The notes below the pieces were generated by a model. That model had not been told where the DNA came from. It made no database searches and saw only the letters and a list, made by a program, of their open reading frames with translations. From the NCBI GenBank assembly GCA_023423605.1, contig JAFAFF010000041.1, forward strand, positions 1-31,262: a DNA stretch of 31,262 nucleotides, read 5' to 3'. This DNA comes from Pseudomonadota bacterium. GTDB taxonomy: Bacteria > Pseudomonadota > Gammaproteobacteria > Xanthomonadales > Xanthomonadaceae. Below are positions 1 to 8,388 of the stretch, piece after piece; positions within the stretch are counted from its first letter, which is position 1, and every line of letters starts with the position of its first letter. The position numbers and the translations under genes are program-made.

Positions 1-1
1 C

Positions 2-67
2 TCCACGATGGTGCGGATGATCATCGTCGGCGCACGCACCCCGGCCGCCTTCCGCCGCCAGCGCTGA
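2..67 (+). CDS. possible 3' end of a rightward gene (partial)
   Basis: One plus-strand frame is open from the window edge to a TGA at 65-67 and would give a 21-residue C-terminus ending in AAFRRQR. It would converge on the flavodoxin-thioredoxin gene, whose stop is at 87-89, leaving about 20 bp. The fragment is too short to assign to a family, and another frame is also open here, so this is only a plausible tail of a neighbouring gene. Confidence 0.25.
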   Translation, partial: STMVRMIIVGARTPAAFRRQR

Positions 68-86
68 ACCGCAGCGCCAGCGGCCC

Positions 87-920
87 TCACGACAGGTCCG
101 CGGCCATCGCCGCCTGTATCTGCGGCGGGCTCTGGTAGCCGGCCATCCGCAGCATTTCCTGGCCGTCACGGAACAGCGCCAGCGTCGGCGTCTGCCGCAG
201 CCCGAGACTGCGGAAGAACGCTTCGCCGACCACTTCCATGCGCACCCGCAGCAGGGTCACGCCCGCGCCCGCGCCGCCGCCGGCCACCCGCTGCAGTGCG
301 AGTTCCAGCATCCGGCACGCCGGGCACTGGTCCTTGTGGAAATCCACCAGCAGGCGTGGCTGTGAGGCGATGACGCTGCGCACCTGCTCGATCGTTGCTG
401 CATCGATGATCCTCATGCCTTCCGTCTTCCCTTGGGTGCCTGATGCCCTGTCCTGCGCGGCCGCCGCCAGTACGGCATGGGTCCATTCGCCGATGATCCG
501 TGCGTCGTGCCGGCCATGCGGCATCTGTTCAATGGTCAGCGGCGGGTGACGGCTGTGGAAATGGCGGGCCAGCCCATGCACCGCGCCACAGAAATACTCC
601 TGTCCCCACTGCGTCTCGCCGGTGCCGAACACCGCCACCTGGTGCAGGTGGCGGCCGCCGTCGCCCAGGCGCGTCACCCACGCCTTCATTTCCGTTGGCG
701 TACGCCCACCGTTGTCGGTCCAGCTGCCCAGCAACACCAGGTCGGCGTCCCCGGCGGCGATGCATGACGGGCCATCCAGCGCGTCCGCTTCCTGCCAGTG
801 GACGTGGTGCCCGGCATCGTGGCAGTGCGCGGCGATCCGGCGTGCCAGTTCACGGGTATTGCCGCTGAGCGAGGCCACCACCAGCAGGATGCGCAGCGGT
901 TCACAGGTCGTCGAAGCCAT
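87..920 (-). CDS. flavodoxin-thioredoxin fusion protein of the RNR operon
   Basis: This 277-residue protein has two redox domains. Residues about 9-155 are a short-chain flavodoxin: an FMN phosphate loop SLSGNTRE (near 17-24), a GSWTDNGGRTP loop and a GTGETQWG loop. Residues about 169-277 are a thioredoxin fold with active site CPAC (C199, C202) and a cis-proline in QTPT. The ATG at 920 overlaps the nrdB stop by 20 nt, which suggests translational coupling; no good Shine-Dalgarno site precedes it. By family, flavodoxins can reduce the RNR cofactor (as NrdI does) and thioredoxins recycle the RNR disulfide; a role here is inferred from position. Oddity: an in-frame ATG at 416 has GGAAG-rich sequence just upstream, and its ATGA would be a stop in the next frame. 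The thioredoxin may therefore also start separately, or two ancestral overlapping genes may have been fused by an indel. Confidence 0.8.
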   Translation of the reverse strand: MASTTCEPLRILLVVASLSGNTRELARRIAAHCHDAGHHVHWQEADALDGPSCIAAGDADLVLLGSWTDNGGRTPTEMKAWVTRLGDGGRHLHQVAVFGTGETQWGQEYFCGAVHGLARHFHSRHPPLTIEQMPHGRHDARIIGEWTHAVLAAAAQDRASGTQGKTEGMRIIDAATIEQVRSVIASQPRLLVDFHKDQCPACRMLELALQRVAGGGAGAGVTLLRVRMEVVGEAFFRSLGLRQTPTLALFRDGQEMLRMAGYQSPPQIQAAMAADLS

Positions 921-1941
921 TGTCGAGGTTGGTCTTGCGGTAGCTCGCATTGCGCATCTCGAAGAAATCGGTCTTGGTTTCGGTGAAGTTGTCCGCGTAC
1001 GCACGGATCCACGGCATCACGTTGTCGGTGGCATCGCTGTACAGGCGCTCGATGCCGAGCATGCCGGCCATCTTGTTGGCGCGGTATTTCACGTAGCGCA
1101 CCATCTCGTCCACGTCGATGCCATCGATGCCGTCCAGCACTTCCGACGACCATTGCACTTCCAGTTCGATGGCATGTTCGAACGCGGCATGCACGTAGGC
1201 GGTGAGTTCATCGGTCTGCAGCTCGGGATTCTCGCCGACGATGGCGCGGATCACCTCGCTGATGAACTTGGTGTGCGCCAGTTCGTCGCGGTTGATGAAG
1301 CTGATGATCTTGCCGGTGCCGTTCATGCGGTTCTGCCGCACCAGGTTGTAGAAGAACGCAAAGCCGGAATAGAAGTTGATGCCTTCCAGGATGGACGACT
1401 GGATCAGCGAGCGTAGCAGTGTCTCGGCACTCTTCTCGCGCAGGAAATCATCGTAGGACGCCATGATCGGCGCATTGCGCCTGAGGATGGTCGGGTGCGT
1501 CCTGGCGATCTCGAACACGCGGTTCTGGTTCGGCAGATCGGTGATGGAGGCCAGCACGTAGCTGTAGCTCTCGTTGTGGATCACTTCCTGCTGGCCGATG
1601 ATGGCGGCGTTGGCATGTGCTGCCGGATCGGTGATGTATTCGGCCACGTTGTAGATGAAGCGTGTCTGCGGGGAGTCCAGCGTGGCCAGCAGGCCGATGA
1701 TGGAATCGTAGGCGTTCTTCTCGCGCGCTGACAGTTCACCGGACTGGCGCGCGTCCAGCTTCATGTCCACCTCGTCGGGGATCCAGAAGTTGGTGGAGAG
1801 TTCCTTGTATGCACGGTAGAACGATGGGTACGCGATGTCGTTCCAGTTCAGGATGCCGCTGGTGTGGCCGTTGATGATGCCGGTGCTGCGGTTGGGGTGG
1901 CGCGGTTCGAGAATCCGGATGCGGTCGAGGGGAGTGGCCAT
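901..1941 (-). CDS. nrdB: class I ribonucleoside-diphosphate reductase, beta (radical) subunit
   Basis: This 346-residue R2 protein houses the metal cofactor that starts ribonucleotide reduction. By alignment to known R2 proteins, the metal ligands are D89, E119, H122, E186, E220 and H223. The radical tyrosine is Y126, four residues after H122 in EVIHNESY, as in E. coli E115/H118/Y122. The signatures EGINFYSGF and RDELAHTKF are intact, so it looks like a normal tyrosyl-radical protein and not one of the ligand-deficient types. A tyrosine near the C-terminus (Y334) could be the radical-transfer residue of the tail. It lies 64 bp downstream of nrdA, with a SMAG hairpin between, and overlaps the start of the flavodoxin-thioredoxin gene. 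The length is usual for the family. Confidence 0.96.
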   Translation of the reverse strand: MATPLDRIRILEPRHPNRSTGIINGHTSGILNWNDIAYPSFYRAYKELSTNFWIPDEVDMKLDARQSGELSAREKNAYDSIIGLLATLDSPQTRFIYNVAEYITDPAAHANAAIIGQQEVIHNESYSYVLASITDLPNQNRVFEIARTHPTILRRNAPIMASYDDFLREKSAETLLRSLIQSSILEGINFYSGFAFFYNLVRQNRMNGTGKIISFINRDELAHTKFISEVIRAIVGENPELQTDELTAYVHAAFEHAIELEVQWSSEVLDGIDGIDVDEMVRYVKYRANKMAGMLGIERLYSDATDNVMPWIRAYADNFTETKTDFFEMRNASYRKTNLDNGFDDL

Positions 1942-1974
1942 GGTTGTTTGCCCTGGTTATGTCTGTACCTTTCT

Positions 1975-1995
1975 GCCGGGCAGAGCCCGGCACTA
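1975..1995 (-). repeat. SMAG-type GTAG palindrome between nrdA and nrdB
   Basis: A perfect 7-bp stem, GCCGGGC/GCCCGGC with loop AGA, is followed by ACTAC on the plus strand. Read leftwards it begins GTAG, the signature of Stenotrophomonas SMAG elements. It fills much of the 64-bp gap between nrdA and nrdB and would form a strong hairpin in the operon transcript. An effect on mRNA processing or on the nrdA:nrdB ratio is inference. Confidence 0.8.
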
Positions 1996-2005
1996 CGCTT
2001 GGGGG

Positions 2006-4384
2006 TCAGCTGGCGCACCACTCGCATTCGCCGACGTCGATGTCGCTGGAACGCACGTAGTAGGTGGTCTTCAGCCCTGCCCGCCATGCGGCCAGGTGCA
2101 GTTCCAGCAGCGTGCTGGCGCGGATGCTGCTGGGCACGTACAGGTTGAAGCTGATGGACTGGTCCACATGGCGCTGGCGCCGCGCGTTCTGGCGCACGCT
2201 GGCGAACTGGTCCAGTTGGTAGGCGCCCTTTTCGTAGTACGGCCAGGTGTCCGGCGACAGGTCCGGCGCGGCCACCGGACGCCGGTAGTCCTTCTTTTCC
2301 TCGTAATAGAACGCGCTGTAGATGGGGTCGATGGATGCACTGGAGCCGGCGATCTGCGCGGTGCTCATGTTCGGTGCCACCGCCAGCAGCCAGCCGTTGC
2401 GCAACCCATGGTGGGCGACCTCGTCAGCCAGCTGCTGCCAGGCAGCATCGCAATAGCCACGCTGGCGGAAATAGGCGCCGGTCTGCCAGTCGCTGCCGGC
2501 GAACATCGGGTAACGGCCCTTCTCCCGCGCCAGTTGCATGCTGGCCTGGATGGCCAGGAAGTTGATGCGCTCGTACAGGCGGTCGGCCAGTTCCTCGGCT
2601 TCCACCGCGTCCCAGTGGATTGCCTGCTGGGCCAACAGATGGTGCCAGCCGAACGTTCCCAGGCCGATGGCGCGGTAGCGCTGGTTGGTGATGGTGGCCT
2701 GCGGCACCGGCAATGCGTTGAGGTCGATGACGTTGTCGAGCATGCGCACCTGGATCGGCACCAGCCGCTCCAGAACGTCGCTGGCCAGCAGGTCCTCCGG
2801 CGCTGCGATGGCGCGCCCCAGGTTGATCGAGGACAGGTTGCAGACCACGAAATCGCCGGCCCCGCGCGTGGTGACGATCTGGTCGCCGCTGACGATCTCC
2901 TGGATCTTCCGCGTCGGACTCATGTTCTGCAGGATCTCGGTGCACAGGTTGCTTGAATACACCATGCCGCAATGCTTGTTCGGGTTCCTGCGGTTGACCT
3001 CGTCGCGATGGAACAGGAAAGGATTGCCTGTCTCAAGCTGGCTGACCATGATCCGCTTGAACAGATCGATGGCGCGCACGGTACGGCGACTGATGCGTTC
3101 GTCGGCCACCAGGTCGGCATAGCGCTCGCGGAAACTGCCCTGCCCGCGTTCCTCATCGAAGAAATCCTGCAGGTACCAGCCCTTGGCCTGCTTCACCTCG
3201 TGCGGATCGAACAGGTACCAGTCGCCACGCCGCTCCACGGCTTCCATGAAGAGGTCCGGGATGCAGACAGCGGTGAACACATCATGCGCGCGCAGGCGCT
3301 GGTCACCGTTGTTCAGGCGCAGGTCCAGGAAGGCCTCGATGTCGCGATGCCAGATGTCCAGGTATACCGCCACCGCGCCCTTGCGCTGGCCCAGCTGGTC
3401 CACCGACACCGCCGTATTGTTGAGCTGTTTGATCCACGGCACCACGCCACCGGAGGAGTTGGGCACGCCACGGATGGGTGCACCGCTGCTGCGTACATAG
3501 CCCATGTAGGCGCCCACGCCACCGCCATGCTTGGACACGCGCGCGATGTCGGTGTTGGAGTCGTAGATGCCCTGCAGGCTGTCGTCCACGGTATCGATGA
3601 AGCAGCTGGACAGCTGCCCGCCCACCTTGCCGGCGTTGGCCAGCGTCGGCGTGGCCACCGTCATGTACAGGTTCGACAACGCCCAGTACGCCTCGCCGAC
3701 CAGTTGCATGCGCCGTTCGCGCCCACTCTCGCCAGGGCCGCCCTCGTCCTGCATCAGGTACAGCGCGATGGTCACCCAGCGCTCCTGCGGCAGTTCGTAG
3801 ACTTCGCGGCTGGCGTCGGTGGCCAGATAGCGGGTAGCCAGCAGGTATAGGCCGTTGTAGGCGAACAGCAGGTCGCGTGCAGGTTCGATCATCGCGCCGG
3901 CCTGCTGCAGTTCCTCCTTGGAATAGCAGCGCAGGATGTCGTTGCTGTACACGCGGCGGTCGGCCAGGCTTTCCTGCAGGCCCACGAATGATCCGTACTG
4001 CAGGCTGGCATCGTAGAAGCGGTTGCGGCTGGCGCGCTTGTACAGGCGCCGCAGGTACAGGCGCGCAGCGAAGGCCTCCCATTCCGGTGCCACCAGGTCC
4101 ACGCGCGATTCGGCCTCGCGGATCAGCAGGTCCACCAGGTCGTCCGCGCTGATGCTGGGCTTGCGTTCGACCATGACCTGCACGCTGCGCCGGTAGTCGT
4201 CCACATCCAGTTGCGGCAGGTCGCGGTGGATGCGGTCGATACTGCGCTGCAGGCGCGCGGGGTCGAAAGGCAGGCGCCGGTTGCCGGCTTCCTTGGTGAT
4301 CCACGTGGCCACGCGCTCGCCGCCCGTGGCCATGCATGCGCCATCGCTGGCCGGTTCGGCCATGCGGGAGAAACTGTCGTTCAT
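2006..4384 (-). CDS. nrdA: class I ribonucleoside-diphosphate reductase, alpha (catalytic) subunit
   Basis: This 792-residue R1 protein reduces ribonucleoside diphosphates to deoxyribonucleotides. An N-terminal ATP cone (about residues 22-115) gives allosteric activity control. The catalytic set is present: C261 in SSCFI, N479, C481 and E483 in SNLCTE, and C515 in VVCNLSS. The radical-path tyrosine pair is in KTTYYV and the C-terminal shuttle cysteines are in ECEWCAS (C787, C790). The ATG at 4384 is preferred over one 24 nt upstream because GGAG lies 9 nt before it. It is the first gene of the operon, with a promoter about 265 bp upstream that carries paired NrdR-like sites. Length and motifs are typical of the family. 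Confidence 0.97.
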   Translation of the reverse strand: MNDSFSRMAEPASDGACMATGGERVATWITKEAGNRRLPFDPARLQRSIDRIHRDLPQLDVDDYRRSVQVMVERKPSISADDLVDLLIREAESRVDLVAPEWEAFAARLYLRRLYKRASRNRFYDASLQYGSFVGLQESLADRRVYSNDILRCYSKEELQQAGAMIEPARDLLFAYNGLYLLATRYLATDASREVYELPQERWVTIALYLMQDEGGPGESGRERRMQLVGEAYWALSNLYMTVATPTLANAGKVGGQLSSCFIDTVDDSLQGIYDSNTDIARVSKHGGGVGAYMGYVRSSGAPIRGVPNSSGGVVPWIKQLNNTAVSVDQLGQRKGAVAVYLDIWHRDIEAFLDLRLNNGDQRLRAHDVFTAVCIPDLFMEAVERRGDWYLFDPHEVKQAKGWYLQDFFDEERGQGSFRERYADLVADERISRRTVRAIDLFKRIMVSQLETGNPFLFHRDEVNRRNPNKHCGMVYSSNLCTEILQNMSPTRKIQEIVSGDQIVTTRGAGDFVVCNLSSINLGRAIAAPEDLLASDVLERLVPIQVRMLDNVIDLNALPVPQATITNQRYRAIGLGTFGWHHLLAQQAIHWDAVEAEELADRLYERINFLAIQASMQLAREKGRYPMFAGSDWQTGAYFRQRGYCDAAWQQLADEVAHHGLRNGWLLAVAPNMSTAQIAGSSASIDPIYSAFYYEEKKDYRRPVAAPDLSPDTWPYYEKGAYQLDQFASVRQNARRQRHVDQSISFNLYVPSSIRASTLLELHLAAWRAGLKTTYYVRSSDIDVGECEWCAS

Positions 4385-4645
4385 GGGACTGCGCTCCACG
4401 CGGCACACGCCGGGCGCCTGCCGCGTTCACTATCCTGCGCGTGATACCGGCGCGCAGGCGATCGGGTCATGCCATCGCGCGGGAACGGAGGTCGTCGGCA
4501 ATGCCTGCACCTGCGGCCGGTATCCGGTCCGTGGGGGGCGACCTGGGTCCGCAACGAAGGCGGCGGCGGCGAAGCGGAAACCCGGAGTGGCGGCCGCCTC
4601 GACGCTTGAAGGCTTCTGGCGGCGGCGGCTGACCGGAAGCAGTGA
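4385..4645 (-). other. long 5' leader of nrdA, no gene recognised
   Basis: About 260 nt separate the predicted nrdA -10 from its ATG. The stretch is very GC-rich with CCGCCG runs. I looked for the conserved parts of a cobalamin riboswitch, which controls some RNR genes, and did not find them. Small open frames here lack a good ribosome binding site and have shadow-like composition. I see no other element. Confidence 0.5.
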
Positions 4646-4693
4646 CCACAACATAATGGGGATTTTCGACAAGGTCAACACAACATGAGGGGT
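4646..4693 (-). promoter_or_regulatory. nrdA promoter with two NrdR-box-like sites
   Basis: On the minus strand, TTGACC (4678-4673) and TATGTT (4655-4650) are separated by 17 bp and make a plausible sigma-70 promoter for nrdA. Two sites resemble the 16-bp NrdR box ACACWATATNTTGTGT. They lie at 4646-4661 and 4678-4693, share the core CACAACAT, and match about 10-11 of 16 positions each. Their starts are 32 bp apart, three helical turns, which is the usual NrdR pair spacing. The proximal site covers the -10 and the distal one abuts the -35, as expected for repression by NrdR. Confidence 0.7.
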
Positions 4694-4736
4694 GTCATGC
4701 CTTGCGCGACGAACAGTCGCATGCCGCGCCCGCCAC

Positions 4737-4784
4737 GTAGAGCGGGGCTCTGCCCCGCTTCAGCCGGGCAGAGCTCGGCTCTAC
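4737..4784. repeat. inverted pair of SMAG palindromes
   Basis: GTAG (4737-4740) is followed by a perfect stem AGCGGGGC/GCCCCGCT with loop TCT. Next come a few spacer bases and a second stem AGCCGGGC/GCTCGGCT with loop AGA and one mismatch, and then CTAC (4781-4784). This is the head-to-head SMAG dimer arrangement. It sits 28 bp beyond the stop of the leftward betT gene, so it could stabilise or terminate that transcript. Confidence 0.85.
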
Positions 4785-4811
4785 CCGACGCGCACGCTCC
4801 CGCCGGTGCCG

Positions 4812-6765
4812 TCACCGACTCAGGTGCAGGAACTGCACGTGGCGTTCGTACTGGCTGATGATGTCGTTGATGATCTGTTCGCGGCTGTAATCCACCAGGT
4901 CGTAATCCTGGCTGCCTTCATACAGATGCACTTCGGCGCGGTAATAGCGGCGGTTTCGCGCGCGGTGCGAGGCGAATGACGGCACCCGGTAACCGGCCTG
5001 GATCACCCGGTACAGGAAATCCTGCTGCTCGCCATGGTCCACCGACAGCTGCATGTCGCCAGCGTCCAGGCGCGTGGTCACCTCCCAGCCCTGTCCGCGC
5101 AGCTGCTCGGCCACCGCCTCCATCGCCGGTCTCACTTCGGCATCCATGAAGCGGTACACCTGGTCGCGCACCGGGAAGTTCACCGCCCTGCCGAGTCGCT
5201 GCCGCCAGCCCTGGTGATGGCGGCTGGCGCCGATCAGCGGTGATGCCCGGTACTGCAGCGCACGCTTGCGATGGGATTCATCGGAGAACGCACGCATCAA
5301 CCCCCACATCATCAGCAGCAGCACGGCGGAGAACGGCAGCGACGCCAGTACCACCGCCGATTTCAGTGCATCCATGTTGCCCGCCAGCAGCAGTCCGGCG
5401 GTCACCACCGCCGTCACCGCGCCCCAGAACACCCGCAGCCAGCGCGGACCATCGTCTTCGGGCGCACCACCGTGCGAGGACAGCGTGGACAGCACCACCG
5501 CCCCGGAGTCGGCCGAAGTCACGAAGAAGATGAAGCTCACCAGCACCGTCACCCCGATCACCGCGCGGCTCCACGGGTAGCTGTCCAGCAGCGCGTACAG
5601 GACCGTTGGCGGATCGTCGATGGCCAGCTGTGCCAGCTGCGACTGGCCATGATGCAGCACCTGGTCCAGGGCGCTGTTGCCGAAGATCGACAGCCACGCC
5701 AGGGTGAAGCCGAGCGGAATCAGCAGCACGCCGAACACGAACTGGCGGATGGTGCGCCCGCGCGAGATGCGCGCGATGAACAGGCCCACGAACGGCGACC
5801 AGCCGATCCACCACGCCCAGTAGAACACCGTCCAGCTGCCCATCCAGCCGGGGCGCCCGCCGTAGGCGTAGACATCGAAACTCTTGCCGACCACGCCACC
5901 CAGGTAGTCGCCGGCATTCTGCATCAGGGTGCCCAGCAGGTGCTGGGTGGGCCCGGCGAACAGCATGAACAGCACCAGCGCGATGGCCAGCAGCATGTTG
6001 ATGTTGGACATCCAGCGCACGCCCTTTTCCACGCCGGTGACCGCCACCGCCACCGCCGCGCCCATCATCACCACCACCAGCGTCACCTGCACCCAGTGCG
6101 CATGCGGCATCGAACAGGTGCGCCAGCCCGGCATTGAGATGCAGCACGCCGAAGCCCATGTCCGCGCCCAGCCCGAACACCGTGGCGACGATGCCCAGCG
6201 CATCCACGGTGTAGCCGATGGGCCCGTTGATGCGGTTGCCGATCAACGGATACAGCGCCGAACGCAGCGCCAGGGGCAGGTTGTGGCGGTATGCGAAGTA
6301 GGCCATGGCCATCGCCGCCAGCGCGAACACGCCCCAGCCATGCAGTCCCCAGTGCAGGAACAGCAACTGCATGGCCTGTCGTGCGCCGGCCTCGCCGGCA
6401 GCGCTGGCACCCTGCGGCGGCTGCAGGTAGTGGGTCAGCGGTTCGGACACGCAGAAGAAGAACAGGGTGATGCTGATGCCGGCCGCGAACAACATGCCGG
6501 CCCAGGACAGATAGCTGAACTCCGGTTCGTCGTGGTCGGCGCCGAGCTTGATGTCGCCATACCGCGACAGCGCGGCGACGACGACGAACACCAGGTACAA
6601 CGTCATCGCCAGCAGGTAATACCAGCCGACATTGGCCGATGCCCAGTCCTGCGCCTGCATCAGCAGGCGGCCGGCCCCCAGGGGATACAGGCTGACGAAC
6701 AGCGCGAACGCAACAACGATGACCGACGCCATGGCGAAGACAGGTCGCAGGGTCCGCACCGGCAT
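4812..6765 (-). pseudogene. betT: BCCT-family choline/betaine transporter, frameshifted
   Basis: BCCT carriers import choline, betaine or carnitine across the inner membrane. The 5' part encodes early transmembrane segments ending in AGLAHLF. The 3' part, in another frame, resumes at MPHAHWVQV and continues through the BCCT core (FYWAWWIGWSPFVGLF; FFVTSADSGAVV). It ends in a long soluble C-terminal domain typical of BetT. The frames meet at 6108-6114: TTC-G-ATG-CCG is seen where BCCT proteins need something like TTC-GGN-ATG-CCG, so two bases appear lost. The chosen ATG at 6765 has GGAG 9 nt upstream; 6789 is an alternative. Both halves are otherwise clean, so the break is recent or a sequencing error. 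Restored length would be about 650 residues. No bet synthesis genes or BetI regulator are in the window. Confidence 0.88.
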
Positions 6766-7014
6766 GTTTCGAGGCTCCAGTGCTTCCATGAAAGCGCCCT
6801 GCTCCGGTTGAAATTGGATGGATATTTGAAAGCGTGACATGCATCGTTTCTGATAAGCATGAACGAACGCAGTCGCGCATAAGGCTGTTCGCGTCAGCCA
6901 CGCGTGCACGCGAATGCGGCATCCGCCGCAAGGCCAGCCGTTTCAATGGATTGCGCGCAGGCCACGGCACGCCGCGGCACACTGCAGCGTACGGCCGTGC
7001 CGACTGCGGGTCAG

Positions 7015-7045
7015 CGCCTTCCGCCGGATCGACGGGCGGAAGGCG
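7015..7045. terminator. hairpin downstream of the M14 peptidase gene
   Basis: A perfect 11-bp inverted repeat, CGCCTTCCGCC and GGCGGAAGGCG, surrounds a 9-nt loop. It lies 15 bp past the stop of the leftward peptidase gene. There is no T-run after it on the minus strand, so it is not a textbook intrinsic terminator, but position and strength suggest a transcript end. The rest of 6766-7014, upstream of betT, shows no gene. Confidence 0.5.
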
Positions 7046-7059
7046 TCACCCGGTGGAGC

Positions 7060-7989
7060 TTATGCGGCGGGCGCGTGTTCCAGCACGAACGCCAGTGCCG
7101 CGTCGATCGCAGCCACCTGGGCATCGTTGCACTGCGCTGGCGTGGCACGCGGACTGTCCGGATACACCTCGGTGGTGGTGGTAAGGCGCGCGCCGGTGAT
7201 GCCCGCGCACAGACCCAACGCAACCAGCGGATATTCGATGACACCCTTGGCCACCACCGGCGAACCGATGATCTCGCCCTTGTCGTCCGCCGGGGCGATA
7301 TGGGTCACCTGCTCCACGGCGGCGATCACCGCCTGCTGGAACGCCGGCTGGGGATTGTCGCTGTCATCGACCAGGTAGAAGCCATCGGGAATGGTGCCGG
7401 GCTCGAACGGCTTGCCGTCGCGTGCGGCCAGCGCGGGCCGGAACTCGCTCTCATCGCTGTCGGTGGTCTCGTGCAGGTCGATGTGCAGCGCGAACTGGCC
7501 CTTGTACGGCGCGATGAGCCCGATCAGCGCGGTGGATTCGCGCGCCGGCCCATCGGCGCGGAAATTCCGGTTCGGGTCCACCGCATCGAAATTCCAGCGG
7601 TTGATGCGCTCATAGCCCCAGGGATTCACGCACGGCACCACCAGCAGGTTCACCTTGCCGGCATAGGCATCCGCGCGCTGTTCGAGGAACTGCAGCGCGC
7701 CCATCACGCCACTGGTTTCGTAGCCATGCACGCCACCGGTCACCAGCGCCGCAGGCAACCGCGGATCCCAGTGGCGGCTGCGCAGCGCCAGCAACGGATA
7801 ACCTTCGCCGGCATAGTCCAGGGCACCGTACTGCACCCGTTCAAAGCGATCTTCCAGTGCGACGATGCGTGGCAGCACATCCTCATCGAAGCGGCGCAGG
7901 CGGCGCTGGCGTGCCCGCCACTGCTCCCGGTCGGCTTCGCTCCACGGCTGGCCGGGGGTTCCGATGGGATAGAAGGCGCTGCTGGTCAT
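7060..7989 (-). CDS. M14-family zinc carboxypeptidase
   Basis: This 309-residue protein has the M14 metallocarboxypeptidase signature. Zinc ligands H88 and E91 are in GVHGYETSG and a probable third ligand, H173, is in HIDLHETTD. The substrate-binding asparagine-arginine pair is in DPNRNF (N140, R141), and E274 in TTTEVYPDS is the likely catalytic glutamate. There is no signal peptide or membrane segment, so it is probably cytoplasmic. It would remove a C-terminal residue or hydrolyse a related amide; the substrate cannot be read from the sequence. It is leftward, with its own hairpin downstream, and stands apart from the frameshifted transporter. The ATG at 7989 begins a typical N-terminus, though only a weak GAG lies upstream. 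Confidence 0.9.
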   Translation of the reverse strand: MTSSAFYPIGTPGQPWSEADREQWRARQRRLRRFDEDVLPRIVALEDRFERVQYGALDYAGEGYPLLALRSRHWDPRLPAALVTGGVHGYETSGVMGALQFLEQRADAYAGKVNLLVVPCVNPWGYERINRWNFDAVDPNRNFRADGPARESTALIGLIAPYKGQFALHIDLHETTDSDESEFRPALAARDGKPFEPGTIPDGFYLVDDSDNPQPAFQQAVIAAVEQVTHIAPADDKGEIIGSPVVAKGVIEYPLVALGLCAGITGARLTTTTEVYPDSPRATPAQCNDAQVAAIDAALAFVLEHAPAA

Positions 7990-8047
7990 GGCGGTCTCGC
8001 ACTCGCTGGAAACAGTCCGCTACCTTACCATCCGTCGCCATCGGCCC

Positions 8048-8269
8048 TCAGCGTCTCCGCGGCGCTTCGCCGCAGCCGCAGGCGATCGCGTCCTCATCGT
8101 GCGGCGCTTCCAGGCCACGCGCCCAGCCCAGCCGCAAGGTCCGTCGCCGCTGCGGCGAGGTGTACAGATACACGTTCAACGTATCCAGGAACGCGGCCTG
8201 TTCCGGCGCGCCCAGATCGGCGAACTGCGCCAACAGGTGGATGACGCGTGGGTCAGGAGCGGGGGGCAC
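8048..8269 (-). CDS. small hypothetical protein (73 residues)
   Basis: This short frame starts with GTG. Its first part looks protein-like, with an amphipathic stretch around VIHLLAQFADLG and FLDTLNVYLYTSP. The C-terminus is basic and ends in a cysteine pair (CGCG) and arginines. I do not recognise a family. No clear Shine-Dalgarno site precedes it. It lies in the roughly 400 bp between the peptidase start (7989) and the response-regulator stop (8389). Overlapping plus-strand frames are longer but have shadow-like arginine/proline composition. It may be a real small gene or a chance frame. Confidence 0.45.
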   Translation of the reverse strand: MPPAPDPRVIHLLAQFADLGAPEQAAFLDTLNVYLYTSPQRRRTLRLGWARGLEAPHDEDAIACGCGEAPRRR

Positions 8270-8388
8270 ATCGGCACCGGCAGATTCGGGGGGAATCCGG
8301 ATGACGATAGGACGCTGCCGGCCCGATGGGCATCGGATTGGCCTGAAAACCCGCCTGGTTCCCTACCTGCGGACAGGCTTGGCCGACA

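Noticed and set aside
4385..4645. Cobalamin riboswitch upstream of nrdA
   Set aside because: Some RNR genes have one, but the conserved B12-box and core strings are not present in the leader.
4430..4681. Small leftward frames in the nrdA leader
   Set aside because: One begins upstream of the predicted transcription start, none has a good ribosome binding site, and the composition is arginine/proline rich.
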